64,000 nt of DNA from Thermothielavioides terrestris NRRL 8126 (Eukaryota; Ascomycota; Sordariomycetes; Sordariales; Chaetomiaceae), in NCBI RefSeq assembly GCF_000226115.1, contig NC_016459.1, forward strand, positions 2,465,501 through 2,529,500, given 5' to 3'. Positions 12,323-24,555 of the stretch are shown in pieces. The notes below the pieces were generated by a model. The model was not told the origin of the DNA, did not search any database, and saw only the letters and a program-made list of their open reading frames with translations. The stretch's first letter is position 1. Each line of letters opens with the position of its first letter. The position numbers and the translations under genes were made by a program.

Positions 12323-12796
12323 CTCCAGGAAGTAATTGGTTTGGGCGCTGGATAATTAGAAAGGGTTTCGAACAGAAGGCAGGGAGCATTGGCGCGGCGC
12401 TGGCATCACGGTCTGCCCCGTCTTCCCGCATGGGCACGGAGACGGGTTCTTGATTTCCTACCATTTCATCAACTCCCTGCGGCAGCCTCGGACATGCTCA
12501 GCTTTGTCTACCAGTCCCTAGCACAGTAGGGGGCAAGTCGTGTCGCATACTACTATTGACTCTCACTCGGCAACAGCAGCAGCCCCTGCCGAAAGCTCGG
12601 TGCAACCCTAACCCTGCAACTGTGTATTGCCGTTTGCCTCGGTCAACAGCCGGCTAGCACCGGCGCGGGTTCTCCAGGGGGCGGGCACCGGCAACTCTGG
12701 GAACAATGCGCCGCTGGCGGCGATCCTCACGGCATGCCGAGGCTTCCAAACTAGTTGAAACAAGGAACTGTCCAAGAACACGCAACGGCGGCCACC
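12323..12796. other. Intergenic region before glutaryl-CoA dehydrogenase
   Basis: Short spacer holding the SYS1 3' end and the promoter of the next gene. A Kozak-like GCCACC precedes the next ATG. Nothing else was seen. Confidence 0.45.
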
Positions 12797-14244
12797 ATGT
12801 CGAGGCTGCTTTTCAGACGGTTGCCGCGCGCTGGGGCCGTCGTGCCCGCGCGGTTCTCGATGAACCCGGCATTACACGGCAGAAGCTACGCCTCGGCGTC
12901 TGCCGTCCCGCAGTTCAACTGGGAGGACCCGCTCGGATCCAGGAACTTATTGACCGAGGAGGAGCTGGCCGTCTCGGAGACGGCGGAGCGGTACTGTCAG
13001 GAACAGTTGCTACCGCGGGTGCTTCGTACGAGCTTTGTCCCCGAAACGCTAGAGGTTACTGCCGCCTGGGCACTGCTTGACTAACCGCACCTACCCGGGA
13101 ACAGAGGCTTACCGGGATGAGCACTACGACCCCAAGATCCTCCGGGAGATGGGCGAGCTCGGCCTCCTGGGCGCCACCATCAACGGATACGGCTGTGCCG
13201 GCGTGTCCACCGTCGCCGGCGCCCTGATCACGCGCGCCGTCGAGCGCGTCGACAGCGGCTACCGCAGCAGCATGTCGGTCCAGTCGTCGCTGGTCATGGG
13301 TGCCATCCACGACTTTGGATCGGCCGAGCAGAAGGAGAAGTATCTCCCCGAGATGGCCCAGGGCAAGATCATCGGCGCCTTCGGCCTGACGGAGCCCAAC
13401 CACGGCAGCGATCCCGGCTCAATGGAAGCCATTGCACGCGAGCACCCCCACAAGAACGGCTACTACCTGCTCAAAGGGTCCAAGACGTGGATCACGAACT
13501 CGCCCATTGCCGATGTGCTCGTTGTGTGGGCAAAGCTGCAGGCGACCGGTAAGATCCGCGGCTTTCTGGTCGACAGGAAGACGTGTCCGCCGGGGACGCT
13601 GGAAACACCGGCCATCAAGAACAAGACCGGCCTGCGCGCCTCCATCACGGGCATGATCCACCTCGAAGACTGCCCCGTGCCGCAGGAGAACATGCTCCCC
13701 GAGGTCGAGGGTCTCAAGGGGCCCTTCACCTGTCTCAACAGCGCCCGCTACGGCATCGCCCTCGGCGTCATGGGGGCGCTTGAGGACTGCGTCGCCCGGG
13801 CCCGGGCCTACGCCCTCGAGCGCAGGCAGTTCAAGGGCAACCCGCTCGCCAAGTACCAGCTGGTCCAGAAGAAGCTGGCGGACGCGGCCACGGACGCCGC
13901 CTACGGCACCCTCGCGGCCATCCAGGTCGGCCGGCTCAAGGACCAGGGCAAGGCGACGCCCGAGATGATCAGCATGGTCAAGCGCCAGAATTGCGACCGG
14001 GCGCTCCACAACGCACGCGTGCTGCAGGAGATCTTCGGCGGCAACGCCGTCAGCGACGAGTACGGCGTCGGCCGCCACGTGGCCAACCTCTACGTCACGC
14101 AGACCTACGAAGGGCAGAGCGACATCCACAGTAAGTGGCCCCTTCCAGCTGGCCGTCTCCCCAAACCCAAAGCCGTTGTTGATCTGACCCGAGACAGCCC
14201 TCATTCTGGGACGGGCTATCACGGGAATTCAGGCCTTTGTCTAG
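12797..14244 (+). CDS. GCDH: Glutaryl-CoA dehydrogenase, mitochondrial
   Basis: Three exons, 12797-13025, 13105-14130 and 14198-14244, encode 433 aa. The Arg-rich start (MSRLLFRRLPRAG) looks like a mitochondrial presequence. The acyl-CoA dehydrogenase fold shows GAFGLTEPNHGSDPGSM (about residue 167), SKTWITNSPIADV, the RQFKGNPLAKYQLVQ helix and the catalytic-base motif QTYEGQSDIH with E412. The last exon gives the family-typical ending GRAITGIQAFV. The enzyme oxidatively decarboxylates glutaryl-CoA to crotonyl-CoA in lysine, hydroxylysine and tryptophan breakdown, passing electrons to ETF. An apparent longer reading frame past 14130 is intron read-through. Confidence 0.94.
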
Positions 14245-15138
14245 CGTGGTTGGAGGGCCACGATCGGCTGAGGAGGTCACGGAGGCGGGACGGACCCGAT
14301 CGATACCGTGTTTTCGTCTTGCCGCAATGCGCGGTCGGTAGACTCGCCAAACAAACCTTCCTATACTACTATACTCCGCAAACACGTCAACGAGTCCCAC
14401 ATCGGAGACCGTTGTCGATAGGATTGGGTTATTATATGCAACGGGATGATGCCTCCTTACCTCTCGGGCCGGGCCCCCCTCGAGTCCCAGGGTTTTTGGT
14501 GTTGCAGGTGCTAGGGGTCCGCCCTCCTTAAACAACTCGCTGTTTGAGATGGACAATTCCCTTCATATTCATACCTGAAGTTGGCCGCCCTTGGCGGCGT
14601 CGCGTGAGCAACCGGGCCCTGTTGGGGCCTCGCCCGCCACTGATTGGCCGTTGGGCACCCAGGTTTCTGACCCAGCGGCTGACTCCTGCCTGAAAATTCC
14701 TTGACCGTCCAATCCCACGCCCGAAGGTGGCCCCCGGGCAAGGTGAGTGGTTCAGCCTTCCGCAGAGTGGGGCCTGCTTGCACCTAAACCGCCTTTGTCG
14801 ACCCGCCCGCTTCCCCCTCCCTCTCCCTCTTCGCATCCTGACCTCCGACTGCTCCAGATCCCGTCATCTCGTCCCTTGACAAACCTCCTGCTACGGCGCC
14901 CTTAGAAAGCATCTTGTGCTGTTTCTTGGTAAGCCACGCATTTCCCCAGTCCTCGTTTCCAAATTTCCACCAGCACGTTTGCCAGTGTCGCCACGCCTCG
15001 TGGCTCGCTCGACCTATCGATTCATCCGGTTTCTCTGCACTTCCACGGGCAAAGGCTGACGGCCCTTAAAATCCAGCAGCGCTTCCAAACTCTTGACGCC
15101 GCACTTCGCCGTCACCAAAACCACACACATATCCAGAC
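14245..15138. other. Intergenic region and UBC4 5' leader
   Basis: About 0.9 kb with no gene. The last 300 nt are C/T-rich, as expected for a highly expressed fungal housekeeping gene leader. A possible leader intron donor (TTGGTAAGCC near 14927) is present, but its acceptor could not be fixed. Confidence 0.4.
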
Positions 15139-16053
<915 letters not shown>

Positions 16054-19000
16054 CGTGCAGCACCGGGTCTCCCTTGATTTCACGTGCAGCGGTCGATGTA
16101 CTGGGTTTTGGGAGGCTTTGGCCGTTGGCCAGGACCGTCTTCAGGGTCCAGCACCTCGGGGAGGCCTGCCATGTGCGTCGTGCGGCGGACAGCAGGGTCC
16201 TCCGGAGTATTGCGGACGGGGCTGGGGAGTTTGATGGCGGAACCAGTCTTTGTCACGGGGTTGGTCGGAACGGTAGTAGGGGCTTCACGCATCGGCAGCG
16301 GCGCCCTAATCATCCATACTGCATGAACTCAGGTAGCCAGGAAATCGGAAGGGACTCAGCCACTGCATGCTTCCTCCCCGTCGCTTCTTTTTCGTGACTT
16401 GGAATACAGCGAGTCAGCGCTCACGTTCGCCCAGATTGCATATCGGAATTCCTCCGCTCCGTCATGCTAAGAATCACGCCCAGGAAACAGCCTTGCTTGC
16501 TACTGCTGGTGACTCTGCCTTGTTGCCTGCCTGGTCGGTTGCTCCTTCCATGGATGTACATGACTGGTCGGTGGCCGTGACTGGGCGATTTCCAGGCAAC
16601 CCACCACCCTGACTTGCCGGAAGACGGCGCTGACTGAGCCCCGCCACTGCTTGAGATCCTACCAACACCTAGGTAAGCCCCCCTCAGCTCCAACATGGCC
16701 AGCTGTACATACACCCGACCTAAATACCGACTGCCGCCCGGCTGTTATTGTTCGATTCCTGTGCCCGGGACTGGACCGTTCCGTTGCCAAGTTGAATGAG
16801 TGTTCCCCTAAGGTAGACAGGGGTTAACTAACAGTGAGGTCAAGTAAGGTAAGTTATTTTGGGCAATTTGCACGCAACGCACCGAGGGAGAATGGCATTG
16901 AGTGTGTGAACGAACAGTCAGGGGTCTTACTTGGTGCCATACCTAGGTACCTACCTACCTCTACCAACCAACCAGCTAACCTCGGGTACCTAGGTAGGCA
17001 CGCCGCGCTGACCTGATATGACTCTCTAGGTAATTTACCCGTGACGGCCTATCTTACCAACGAAGGGGATAACAGATGGAGGAAGGTAGTTGAAGGACCT
17101 GCCTTGGCTGGCTGGCTGATGGCTAGCTGGCTGGCTGACGGCGCGGTGGTGCGGCGCGGTGCGGTGCAGCCTTGGGTTCCTCCGATCTTCGTGCAAGCGT
17201 CTTCGCGGAGGTCTGAGGCGCGGTAAGGGATTAGAGGCGCGGTAAGGGGTCGTTGACGCTCAATGTGTCTGACCTAAGTCGTTGTGTTGCCCAGAGGTAG
17301 GGCTCCTCCTGTCTGGGCACTGTGCTGCAGTACTTTTGCACCACACAACAGAGCAAGCGAGGGCAGTTCTCAGTCTGGCATCGCTGCTTAGGGCTCCTGC
17401 TCTGCTTGGGCAGCTCCAGCAGTAGGCCTGCCCCACGCGACGGGTCGCGGGCAGTTCTCAGACTCAGTCTGGAAACTACCATCACGGGGTGCGTGGGCGA
17501 GCATACTGATAGAGCTGCCGGCAGGAGAGGAGCCCTAAGCAGCGATGTCAGACTGAGAACTGCCGCCACTGGGTGCGTGGGTGACAAGTACTGCAATACG
17601 TGCCGAGACAGGAGGAGGAGCTCTCAGAAGAATGGCAGGCGACAAGACGACAACAGATCTCGGCACTGCGCAACCTGACCCCCCGGGACAGGACACCGAT
17701 GCGAGTGCTGATGCTAGATGTGGGCGGCGCTGTGTCGCTGAGTAAGTACAGCGAAGTACACAGGATCGTAGTCCTAGTGCCGATGGAGTAGTTCGAACAT
17801 CAGCCTCGTAAGTATCCTCGCTGCAGTGGGTGCTGTTGTCTGGGTTGATCTGCTGTGCGCAGTGGACTGGGAGCGTATCGCTCTTCCAACCTCTCTGTGG
17901 ACAGAAGCGCGGGTTTAAGTGCTTGGTCGAGCGATCGCCGCTAGGTAACTGTGTGACGGCTTGTTCGAGTGGCCGTGCCGGGCGGTGAGCACGTCAGGCC
18001 CGCCCTGCCCGGAAAACTGCATCGGCGGTTCGGGTGCTGCGCTGGCGATCGGGCCCGGCGGCATTGGGCCGTGATCGGCCCGGGGATTGCGAGGGCCAAG
18101 GCGTGTGGGAGGTTGATCTTGCCCGTGGATGGGCAAGTAAACGGGAAGACTTAAGTGTGTAGTCTACTGGAGCGGCCCGGGGTATCTGCATACCACAGTA
18201 TTGCGCATGCAGGACGGAAGGATGGTGATATGGGCGCCTACACTACCATTCAAGCGTGTCTAGGCACACAGCAATGCCGGAGGAGGGTGCCATCACTGCT
18301 GGGCGAACCACACTCTAGCAGCCGCAATCTCTATAACCTGCGTCTTCCATATACAACCTTCCAAGGATGGAAGTTACCGAGTAATCTCGAACATATCCCG
18401 GGGACGCCTGGGTGCCTTTGTCGGAGAAAGCCCGGGACTACGAACCTCGACGTCGCACACTCCGTATTCTGTACACAATAAGGCCGCTCTGTCGCTGGCT
18501 GTGCAATGAGCCTGTTGAGCAATGAAGCCCGGCACTTCGCATTGGAAGCAATCTATGCGGCCGGCCGCCGATGTGACGATGTTTCGGCGCTGGACCTGGA
18601 TCGCCCCTTCTTTGTGTCAGGATCCCGGTCGAAACAGCAATTGCAACGCCGACCGTCTCCCAAGGCCGGCTGCAGCCAATCATAGGGGTGCTTGAGCCAG
18701 CTGTGGGGCGGTCAGAGCCGGGTCTGGGCAGGTCACTGCCGCCAACCGCTCACTCATCAAACCGCCGAAGCACTGGCTCGCCAGCATCATTCACTGCATG
18801 GCCGACGACGAGCTTGCGGCAGCCTTGTCGCAACAAATTTGCTTCTCGAATGTGGCGCCATTCCCCACCCTCCGTGCCCTCTGCTACTGCCGGGAGATCG
18901 GTCTGACCATGCATTCCCGGGCGGCCCATTCGAGCAAACGAACACACCTGGCACAGCGTCATCTTCACTGCCTAGGTCCCAGGCTCGTTAAACCCCAGCA

Positions 19001-20333
19001 GCCGTTTTCTAAGTCCGGAGAATTTTGACCTGGCCTTCCTCGCCGTAGCCCGTCGAGATCGCCCGAGCGAGAGGCCCAAGAAACACGAGGTCCTCGGAAA
19101 TCCCGCCGACAGCGCGGATGCGAATGCCGTGCGCCCATACAGTTCAGTCTTACAGAAGGGCTGAAGTCGCGAATCTCAAAGTAGATCAGCCGCGGAGGTC
19201 CATGTTGCCATTTCTGACGGGTCCGGGCCCTGCCCCGGACGCCGGATTGTGGGCGGCGGGCATGTTTTTTGAAGCGACGGAGATGCTGCCGCAGAGCTCC
19301 CCCGGTCGCCGTGAAGGGCATCTGTTTCGGCGGCGTGGGGAGGTCGTGACAATCCCTGTGGAGATTCTTCGAATTACAACCCCTCGATACCAAGGACCCC
19401 TGTTGCGGTCTCTCGTACGCTACACTAGCGTCTCGGGATCAGCTGCGGCTCCATTGCGTATGCTTCGCTTCTGTGACCTCCTTTTCTTTTTTTTTTTACC
19501 ATCGTCAATACTACACATTCATATCACCGTACATAGTGCATACTTCTTTTCTCCGTGCTGAAGCGCGCAACAACACGCCCCTGGAGGGTCACCACACATC
19601 TCTGACTCGCCGTCCACGGGCGCGCCCTCATCGCATCCACACTGCGCGCCACTGCCCGAGTCATTGCCAATCGTTTCTCGCCCCTCGCGCCACATTTGCC
19701 TTCTTTCGTTTCTGTTCTCTCTTGCACCTGTGCGAAGTGGCCAGACTCGCTCTACCCCTGGCGCTCTTCGTCACAGCGACTTTGTCTCCACAGCCGCCGC
19801 TGGGGAGCAGAGACAGGCATTGTGGACTGGTATGATCTGCACGAGTCGGCCCATGTTTCTGCTTGAGCGCTTGGCGTGTCTCTTAACAACCATACCGCAC
19901 CCCCCACACATCTCCGGCTGTTCTTCCCTTCCCGCCTACTCGCCCTCTCCCTCGTCGGTGCTGTGCATCTGTTCTAGGTGCTTGGTTGCTGACCATCACC
20001 GCCTCGCCCCCGCGTGGCCAAACGCAGGCTCCATATACGCTCCCTTCCTTGTCCTTCGACGATATATCTTCTCGACTATCGTTCACATGGGCCTCTATTA
20101 CCAGTTCAGCAGGTTCTGACTCCGATTCGCGACAAGCTACGATTCCAGCGACGTTTTAATTGTTGGGCTGTTGGGGAGGCTTGGGGCTTCTGGGCATCGA
20201 GTGCCCACTGGAGGGCTGTTGAGACCAGCGTCTAAGCACAAGAGGCCAATACCTCCTTGGAGGTTTTGGGTGGTATCTTGCGGGTAGCGGCGCTCGGGAA
20301 CCAGCCGACGACGGGGACGCGCAGACGCCCAAC
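16054..20333. other. Gene-poor region of about 4.3 kb upstream of noxA
   Basis: No recognisable protein-coding gene lies between UBC4 and NoxA. Contents I can see are several CCTAGGTA/CCTACCTA motifs (16668, 16942, 16989), an imperfect inverted repeat at 17301-17622 listed separately, and a pyrimidine-rich stretch from about 19470 to 20100. The last stretch probably marks the noxA promoter and a long 5' leader. ORFs of 100-150 codons exist (for example 19118-19561) but show no family motif. Confidence 0.5.
17301..17622. repeat. Imperfect inverted repeat with arms of about 100 nt
   Basis: The left arm, about 17301-17399, reads as the reverse complement of about 17524-17622. The best core, 17362-17394 against 17532-17564, matches at 32 of 33 positions. 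Outside the core the match is patchier but collinear, including CTCCTCCTGTCT and TGCAGTACTT blocks on both sides. The roughly 125-nt loop holds a third partial copy (GCAGTTCTCAG near 17451, then GGGTGCGTGGG). A decayed palindromic mobile element or a foldback structure could explain it. No coding capacity is visible. Confidence 0.7.
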
Positions 20334-22216
20334 ATGGCGAGCTACGGCGGCTACGAAAAGTACGGTTACCCGAGCGGCGGCGGATCGGCGAAGCCGTCGG
20401 AACGGTCAAGATGGACGCCGCTCACGCGCATGTTGCTATCGGGTGAGATGACCCAGGAGAAGCAGAGGGAGTTGACTCCGAGGGAGAAGTTCGACCGGTG
20501 GATGGTGAACGAAGGTTACCGCCGAATGTAGGTTCCACATGGGTTTCTGCCGTCAGGAATGAGTCGAGGACTGAGCGCTGACTTGTATCCGCAGTTTCGT
20601 CTTCGTCTTTATGTTCCTACACGCCCTTGTGTTTGCCTTCGGCTTCGTCCATTACAGCCTCAAGGACAATCTGCAGAACGCCCGGGATACCTTCGGCCCG
20701 ACGTTCCAAATCGCCCGCGCTTCGGCGCTCGTGCTCCACGTCGACGTCGCCTTGATCCTGTTCCCCGTCTGCCGCACGCTCATCTCGTTGGCCCGGCAGA
20801 CGCCCCTCAACGGCATCATCCAGTTCGACAAGAACATCACGTTCCACATTACCACGGCGTGGTCCATCTTCTTCTTCTCTTGGGTGCACACGATCGCTCA
20901 CTGGAATAACTTCGCCCAGATCGCGGCCAAGAACAATCTGGGCTTCTACGGCTTCCTGCTCGCCAACCTGGTGTCAGGCCCGGGCTGGACCGGATACGTC
21001 ATGCTGATCGCCCTCACGGGTATGGTCATAACGTCGGTCGAGAAAACGCGGCGGGCGAACTACGAGCGGTTCTGGTACACCCACCACATGTTCATCATCT
21101 TCTTTTTCTTCTGGTCTATCCACGGTGCTTTCTGCATGATCCAGCCCGACTTTGCGCCTTTCTGCATCTCGATCGGCACCTCGGCCATCGGCGTCTTCTG
21201 GCAGTACTGGATGTACGGCGGCTTTGCCTATCTCGCCGAGCGCATCGCGCGCGAGATCCGCGGCCGGCACAAGACGTACATCTCCAAAGTCATCCAGCAC
21301 CCGAGCAACGTGTGCGAGATCCAGATCAAGAAGGAGCACACCAAGACGAGGGCCGGCCAGTACATCTTCATCTGCTGCCCCGCCGTGTCGCTGTGGCAGT
21401 ACCACCCGTTCACCCTGACCAGCGCGCCGGAGGAGGACTACATCTCGATCCACATACGCGTCGTCGGCGACTTCACCAGGGCGTTGGCCGAGACGCTAGG
21501 GTGCGAGTTTGACAAGAAAGGCGATTCGTCCAAGGTCGTGGGCGTCAACCAGGAGAACGACGAGGTGGACCCGGCGCTCCGGCGGGTGCTCCCGCGCGTC
21601 TACATCGACGGCCCGTTCGGGTCGGCGTCCGAGGACGTGTTCAAGTATGAGATTGCGGTCCTGGTCGGCGCCGGCATCGGCGTGACGCCGTTCGCCTCCA
21701 TCCTCAAGTCGATCTGGTACCGGATGAACTACCCGCAGAAGAAGACGCGGCTCAGCAAGGTCTACTTCTTCTGGATCTGCCGAGACTTTGGGTCGTTCGA
21801 GTGGTTCCGCTCGCTGCTGCTCGCGATCGAGGCGCAGGACGTGGAGAACCGCATCGAGATCCACACGTACCTGACGGCCAAGATCAAGGCCGACGACGCG
21901 ACCAACATCATGATCAACGACGCCAACGCCGACAAGGACACCATCACCGGTCTCCGCTCGCCTACCAACTTCGGCCGCCCCAACTGGGATATGATCTTCC
22001 GGGGCATCCGCAAGCTGCATGCGCCCGCCGAGGCCGGCGTGTTCTTCTGCGGGCCCAAGGGCTTGGGCAGCTCATTACACATCTTCTGCAACAAGTACAG
22101 CGAGCCTGGGTAAGTGGAGATGCTCCTTCCGCCTGACAGCGGCAGTTCGTTCTCTCTGCTGGGTGCTAACAAGCGGGACTAGGTTCAACTTTGTCTGGGG
22201 CAAGGAGAACTTTTAG
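20334..22216 (+). CDS. noxA: NADPH oxidase A (Nox1/NoxA catalytic subunit)
   Basis: Exons 20334-20527, 20595-22109 and 22183-22216 encode 580 aa. The transmembrane half carries the paired heme histidines in FHITTAWSIFFFSWVHTIAH and again in FWYTHHMF and FWSIHGAF. The cytosolic half has the FAD motif HPFTLTSAPEED, the NADPH motifs DGPFGS and VGAGIGVTPFASIL, YFFWICRD and FFCGPKGL, and the family-typical end VWGKENF. It transfers electrons from NADPH across the membrane to oxygen to make superoxide. With NoxR and Rac it serves fruiting-body development, hyphal fusion and, in pathogens, infection structures. It lacks the N-terminal extension of NoxB and EF-hands of NoxC, so I call it NoxA. The N-terminus is slightly longer than I expect (Gly/Tyr-rich). 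Confidence 0.95.
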
Positions 22217-23181
22217 GCCCTGCTCTGTGCACGTGCTTCTGCTTTCTGCGCTGCCTCTTAGACTCACCGCACCCTTCGTCCCGATTCTTGTTCCCACTGT
22301 TTTCTTTCTACTTAATCAGTGCGCGGGACGCCAACGACTCGGTGCGCCTGCGTGCCTTGATTGGATTTCGAGAATATTCAGAATCGGGTGGCGGGACAAT
22401 CTGGCCCCAAGCTGTGGCTTGACGCTGAGTGCCGGTCTGGCGTATGGGCTAACAGTTGGGTCTTTGAAAGAGAGCCTAACCCTCCCAGCATTGGGGGCAA
22501 AGGAGGATGAGGGTTGGAAGGCCGGGTAGGCTTTGGGAGAAGGGGTTGGCGCCTTGCACTCCGGATGGCACAAGCGATCGCCCTTGTCTGCTGGCTATCT
22601 GCTTGCTTCCGTGCATGGTTTGAAGGCTTCATTGACCCGCCCTGGCCGTCTTCTCCAGTCCTTTTGGTTTGCATACAAGTGTGTTGGGCTAGCAGCCTAA
22701 TAGAGACTGGGGTCAGAGCATGAGCGTTTCGGTATATACCTGGTTTTGCTCGACAGCCTCTATTGTATCTACAGCCGGATCTGCGCCATTACATGTCAAT
22801 GTCATTTTTTTGTCAGAGCGGATTGCATTCAAGAATGAGTCAGTTTTCAGAACATCTCTGACGGAGCGAAGTTGGGAAGGTACGTTACCGACCGGAGCTT
22901 GCCCAAGCACAGGAGGAGGGGCCACTGCCGCTTGCAGGGGCTTTAATTGCCCCACTTATAATTCGAGGAAAGGCGCGTCGCACGTCACGCACGTCACGCA
23001 CCGCTCCCGACGACGCGTTGAATTATCCCCAACTCCATTGATTGCGTGACATCACCAACACCTGGCGAGCAGGCAGCAGCGTTTCCACCGATCGCTCTCT
23101 TGCTCCGCCCACGACAACGAACCGACCTGCAGCTGTCCAGCAATTTTCAGAGAAGTGGTGATTCGTCCGCGGTAATCAAAG
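22217..23181. other. Intergenic region and FEN1 promoter
   Basis: About 1 kb: the noxA 3' flank followed by the FEN1 promoter. Repeated CACGTCACGCACGTCACGC around 22980-23000 and an ACGCGT box at 23013 lie close to the FEN1 start. Nothing coding is supported. Confidence 0.5.
23013..23018. promoter_or_regulatory. MluI cell-cycle box (ACGCGT) upstream of FEN1
   Basis: A palindromic ACGCGT sits 163 nt before the FEN1 ATG. In yeasts this is the binding core of MBF (Mbp1/Swi6), which drives G1/S transcription of replication genes. The position and the nature of the gene support the call; the single hexamer alone would be weak. Confidence 0.5.
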
Positions 23182-24555
23182 ATGGGAATTAAACAACTCT
23201 TCTCCATCGTCAAGGAGGAAGCTCCCGATGCCATCAAAGAAGGCGAGATCAAGAATCAATTCGGCCGCAAGGTCGCAATTGTAAGTTGGGCGGCGCGCAA
23301 TTTGCTCGGACCACAGGCTAACATATTCCAGGATGCGTACGCACTCGACTCGAAGGACCTGAAATGATTATACGGTCCCATGTCTGACTGGTCACTAGTT
23401 CCATGAGCATTTACAGCTTCCTCATCGCCGTACGATCCGACGGCCAGCAGCTCATGAACGAGAGCGGCGACACGACATCGCATCTCATGGGCATGTTCTA
23501 CCGCACCCTCCGCATGGTCGACAACGGCATCAAGCCGCTGTATGTCTTCGACGGCGCCCCGCCGAAGCTCAAGTCGGGCGAGCTAGCCCGGCGGTTCCAA
23601 AGAAAACAGGAGGCGAACGAGGGGCTCGAGGAGGCAAAGGAGACGGGCACGGCCGAGGACGTCGAGAAGTTCTCGCGGAGAACGGTGCGGGTCACGAAGG
23701 AGCACAACGCCGAGTGCCAGCGGCTGCTGAGGCTGATGGGCATCCCCTACATCGTCGCGCCGACCGAGGCCGAGGCGCAGTGTGCGGTGCTGGCGCGCGC
23801 GGGCAAAGTCTACGCGGCCGCCAGCGAGGACATGGATACGCTCTGCTTCGACACCCCCATCCTCCTGCGCCATCTTACCTTTAGCGAGCAGCGCAAGGAG
23901 CCCATTCAGGAGATCCATCTCGCCAAGGTCTTGGAAGGCCTCAACATGGACAGGAAACAGGTATGCAGGGCAAATCCTGCACAAACACCCATCCTACCGT
24001 CGCCGCTAATCCCATTCTCACTCTTCCGCACAGTTCGTTGACCTTTGCATCCTCCTCGGCTGCGACTACCTCGATCCGATCCCCAAGGTCGGCCCCTCGA
24101 CAGCGCTGAAGCTGATCCGCGAGCACGGCACGCTCGAGAAGGTGGTCGAGTTCATGCGCAACGACCCCAAGGGCCGGTACACGATCCCGGACGACTGGCC
24201 GTTCCAGGACGCGCGCGAGCTGTTCTTCTCGCCGGACGTGCGGCAGCCGGACGACCCGCTGTGCGACTTCAAGTGGGACAAGCCGGACATCGAGGGGCTC
24301 GTGCAGTTCCTGGTGCACGAGAAGGGGTTCTCGGAGGACCGGGTGCGGGCGGGCGGCGCGCGGCTCGAGAAGAACCTCAAGAGCTCGCAGCAGGCCCGCA
24401 TCGAGGGCTTCTTCAAGGTGCTGCCCAAGACGGAGGCGGAGAAGGCGGCGCACAAGCGCAAGCTGGAGGAGCAGCAGGAGGCCAGGAAGAAGAAGCTCAA
24501 GGAGGAGAAGAAGGAGAAGGCCAAGGCCAGGGCGAAGCCGCGCGGGACTGCGTGA
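23182..24555 (+). CDS. FEN1: Flap endonuclease 1
   Basis: Four exons, 23182-23280, 23332-23336 (only 5 nt), 23399-23960 and 24034-24555, encode 395 aa. The 5-nt microexon GATGC is needed to restore the universally conserved sequence [13 protein letters not shown], whose Asp is a metal ligand. Further motifs are FDGAPP, the acidic cluster in APTEAEAQC and [21 protein letters not shown] (helix-hairpin-helix), and a C-terminal PCNA-binding box ending in FF (QARIEGFF) before a Lys-rich tail. The nuclease removes 5' flaps during Okazaki fragment maturation and long-patch base excision repair (Rad27 in yeast). Length is standard. Confidence 0.96.

Noticed and set aside
14131..14531. Extension of the glutaryl-CoA dehydrogenase frame
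   Set aside because: Intron read-through; splicing at 14131-14197 restores the family C-terminus and a TAG at 14242.
16748..16760. Possible tRNA B box (GTTCGATTCC)
   Set aside because: No T-stem pairing around it, no acceptor stem and no A box at the right distance.
19118..19561. 147-codon open frame upstream of noxA
   Set aside because: No motif, ends in a T-rich tract typical of leader or promoter sequence.
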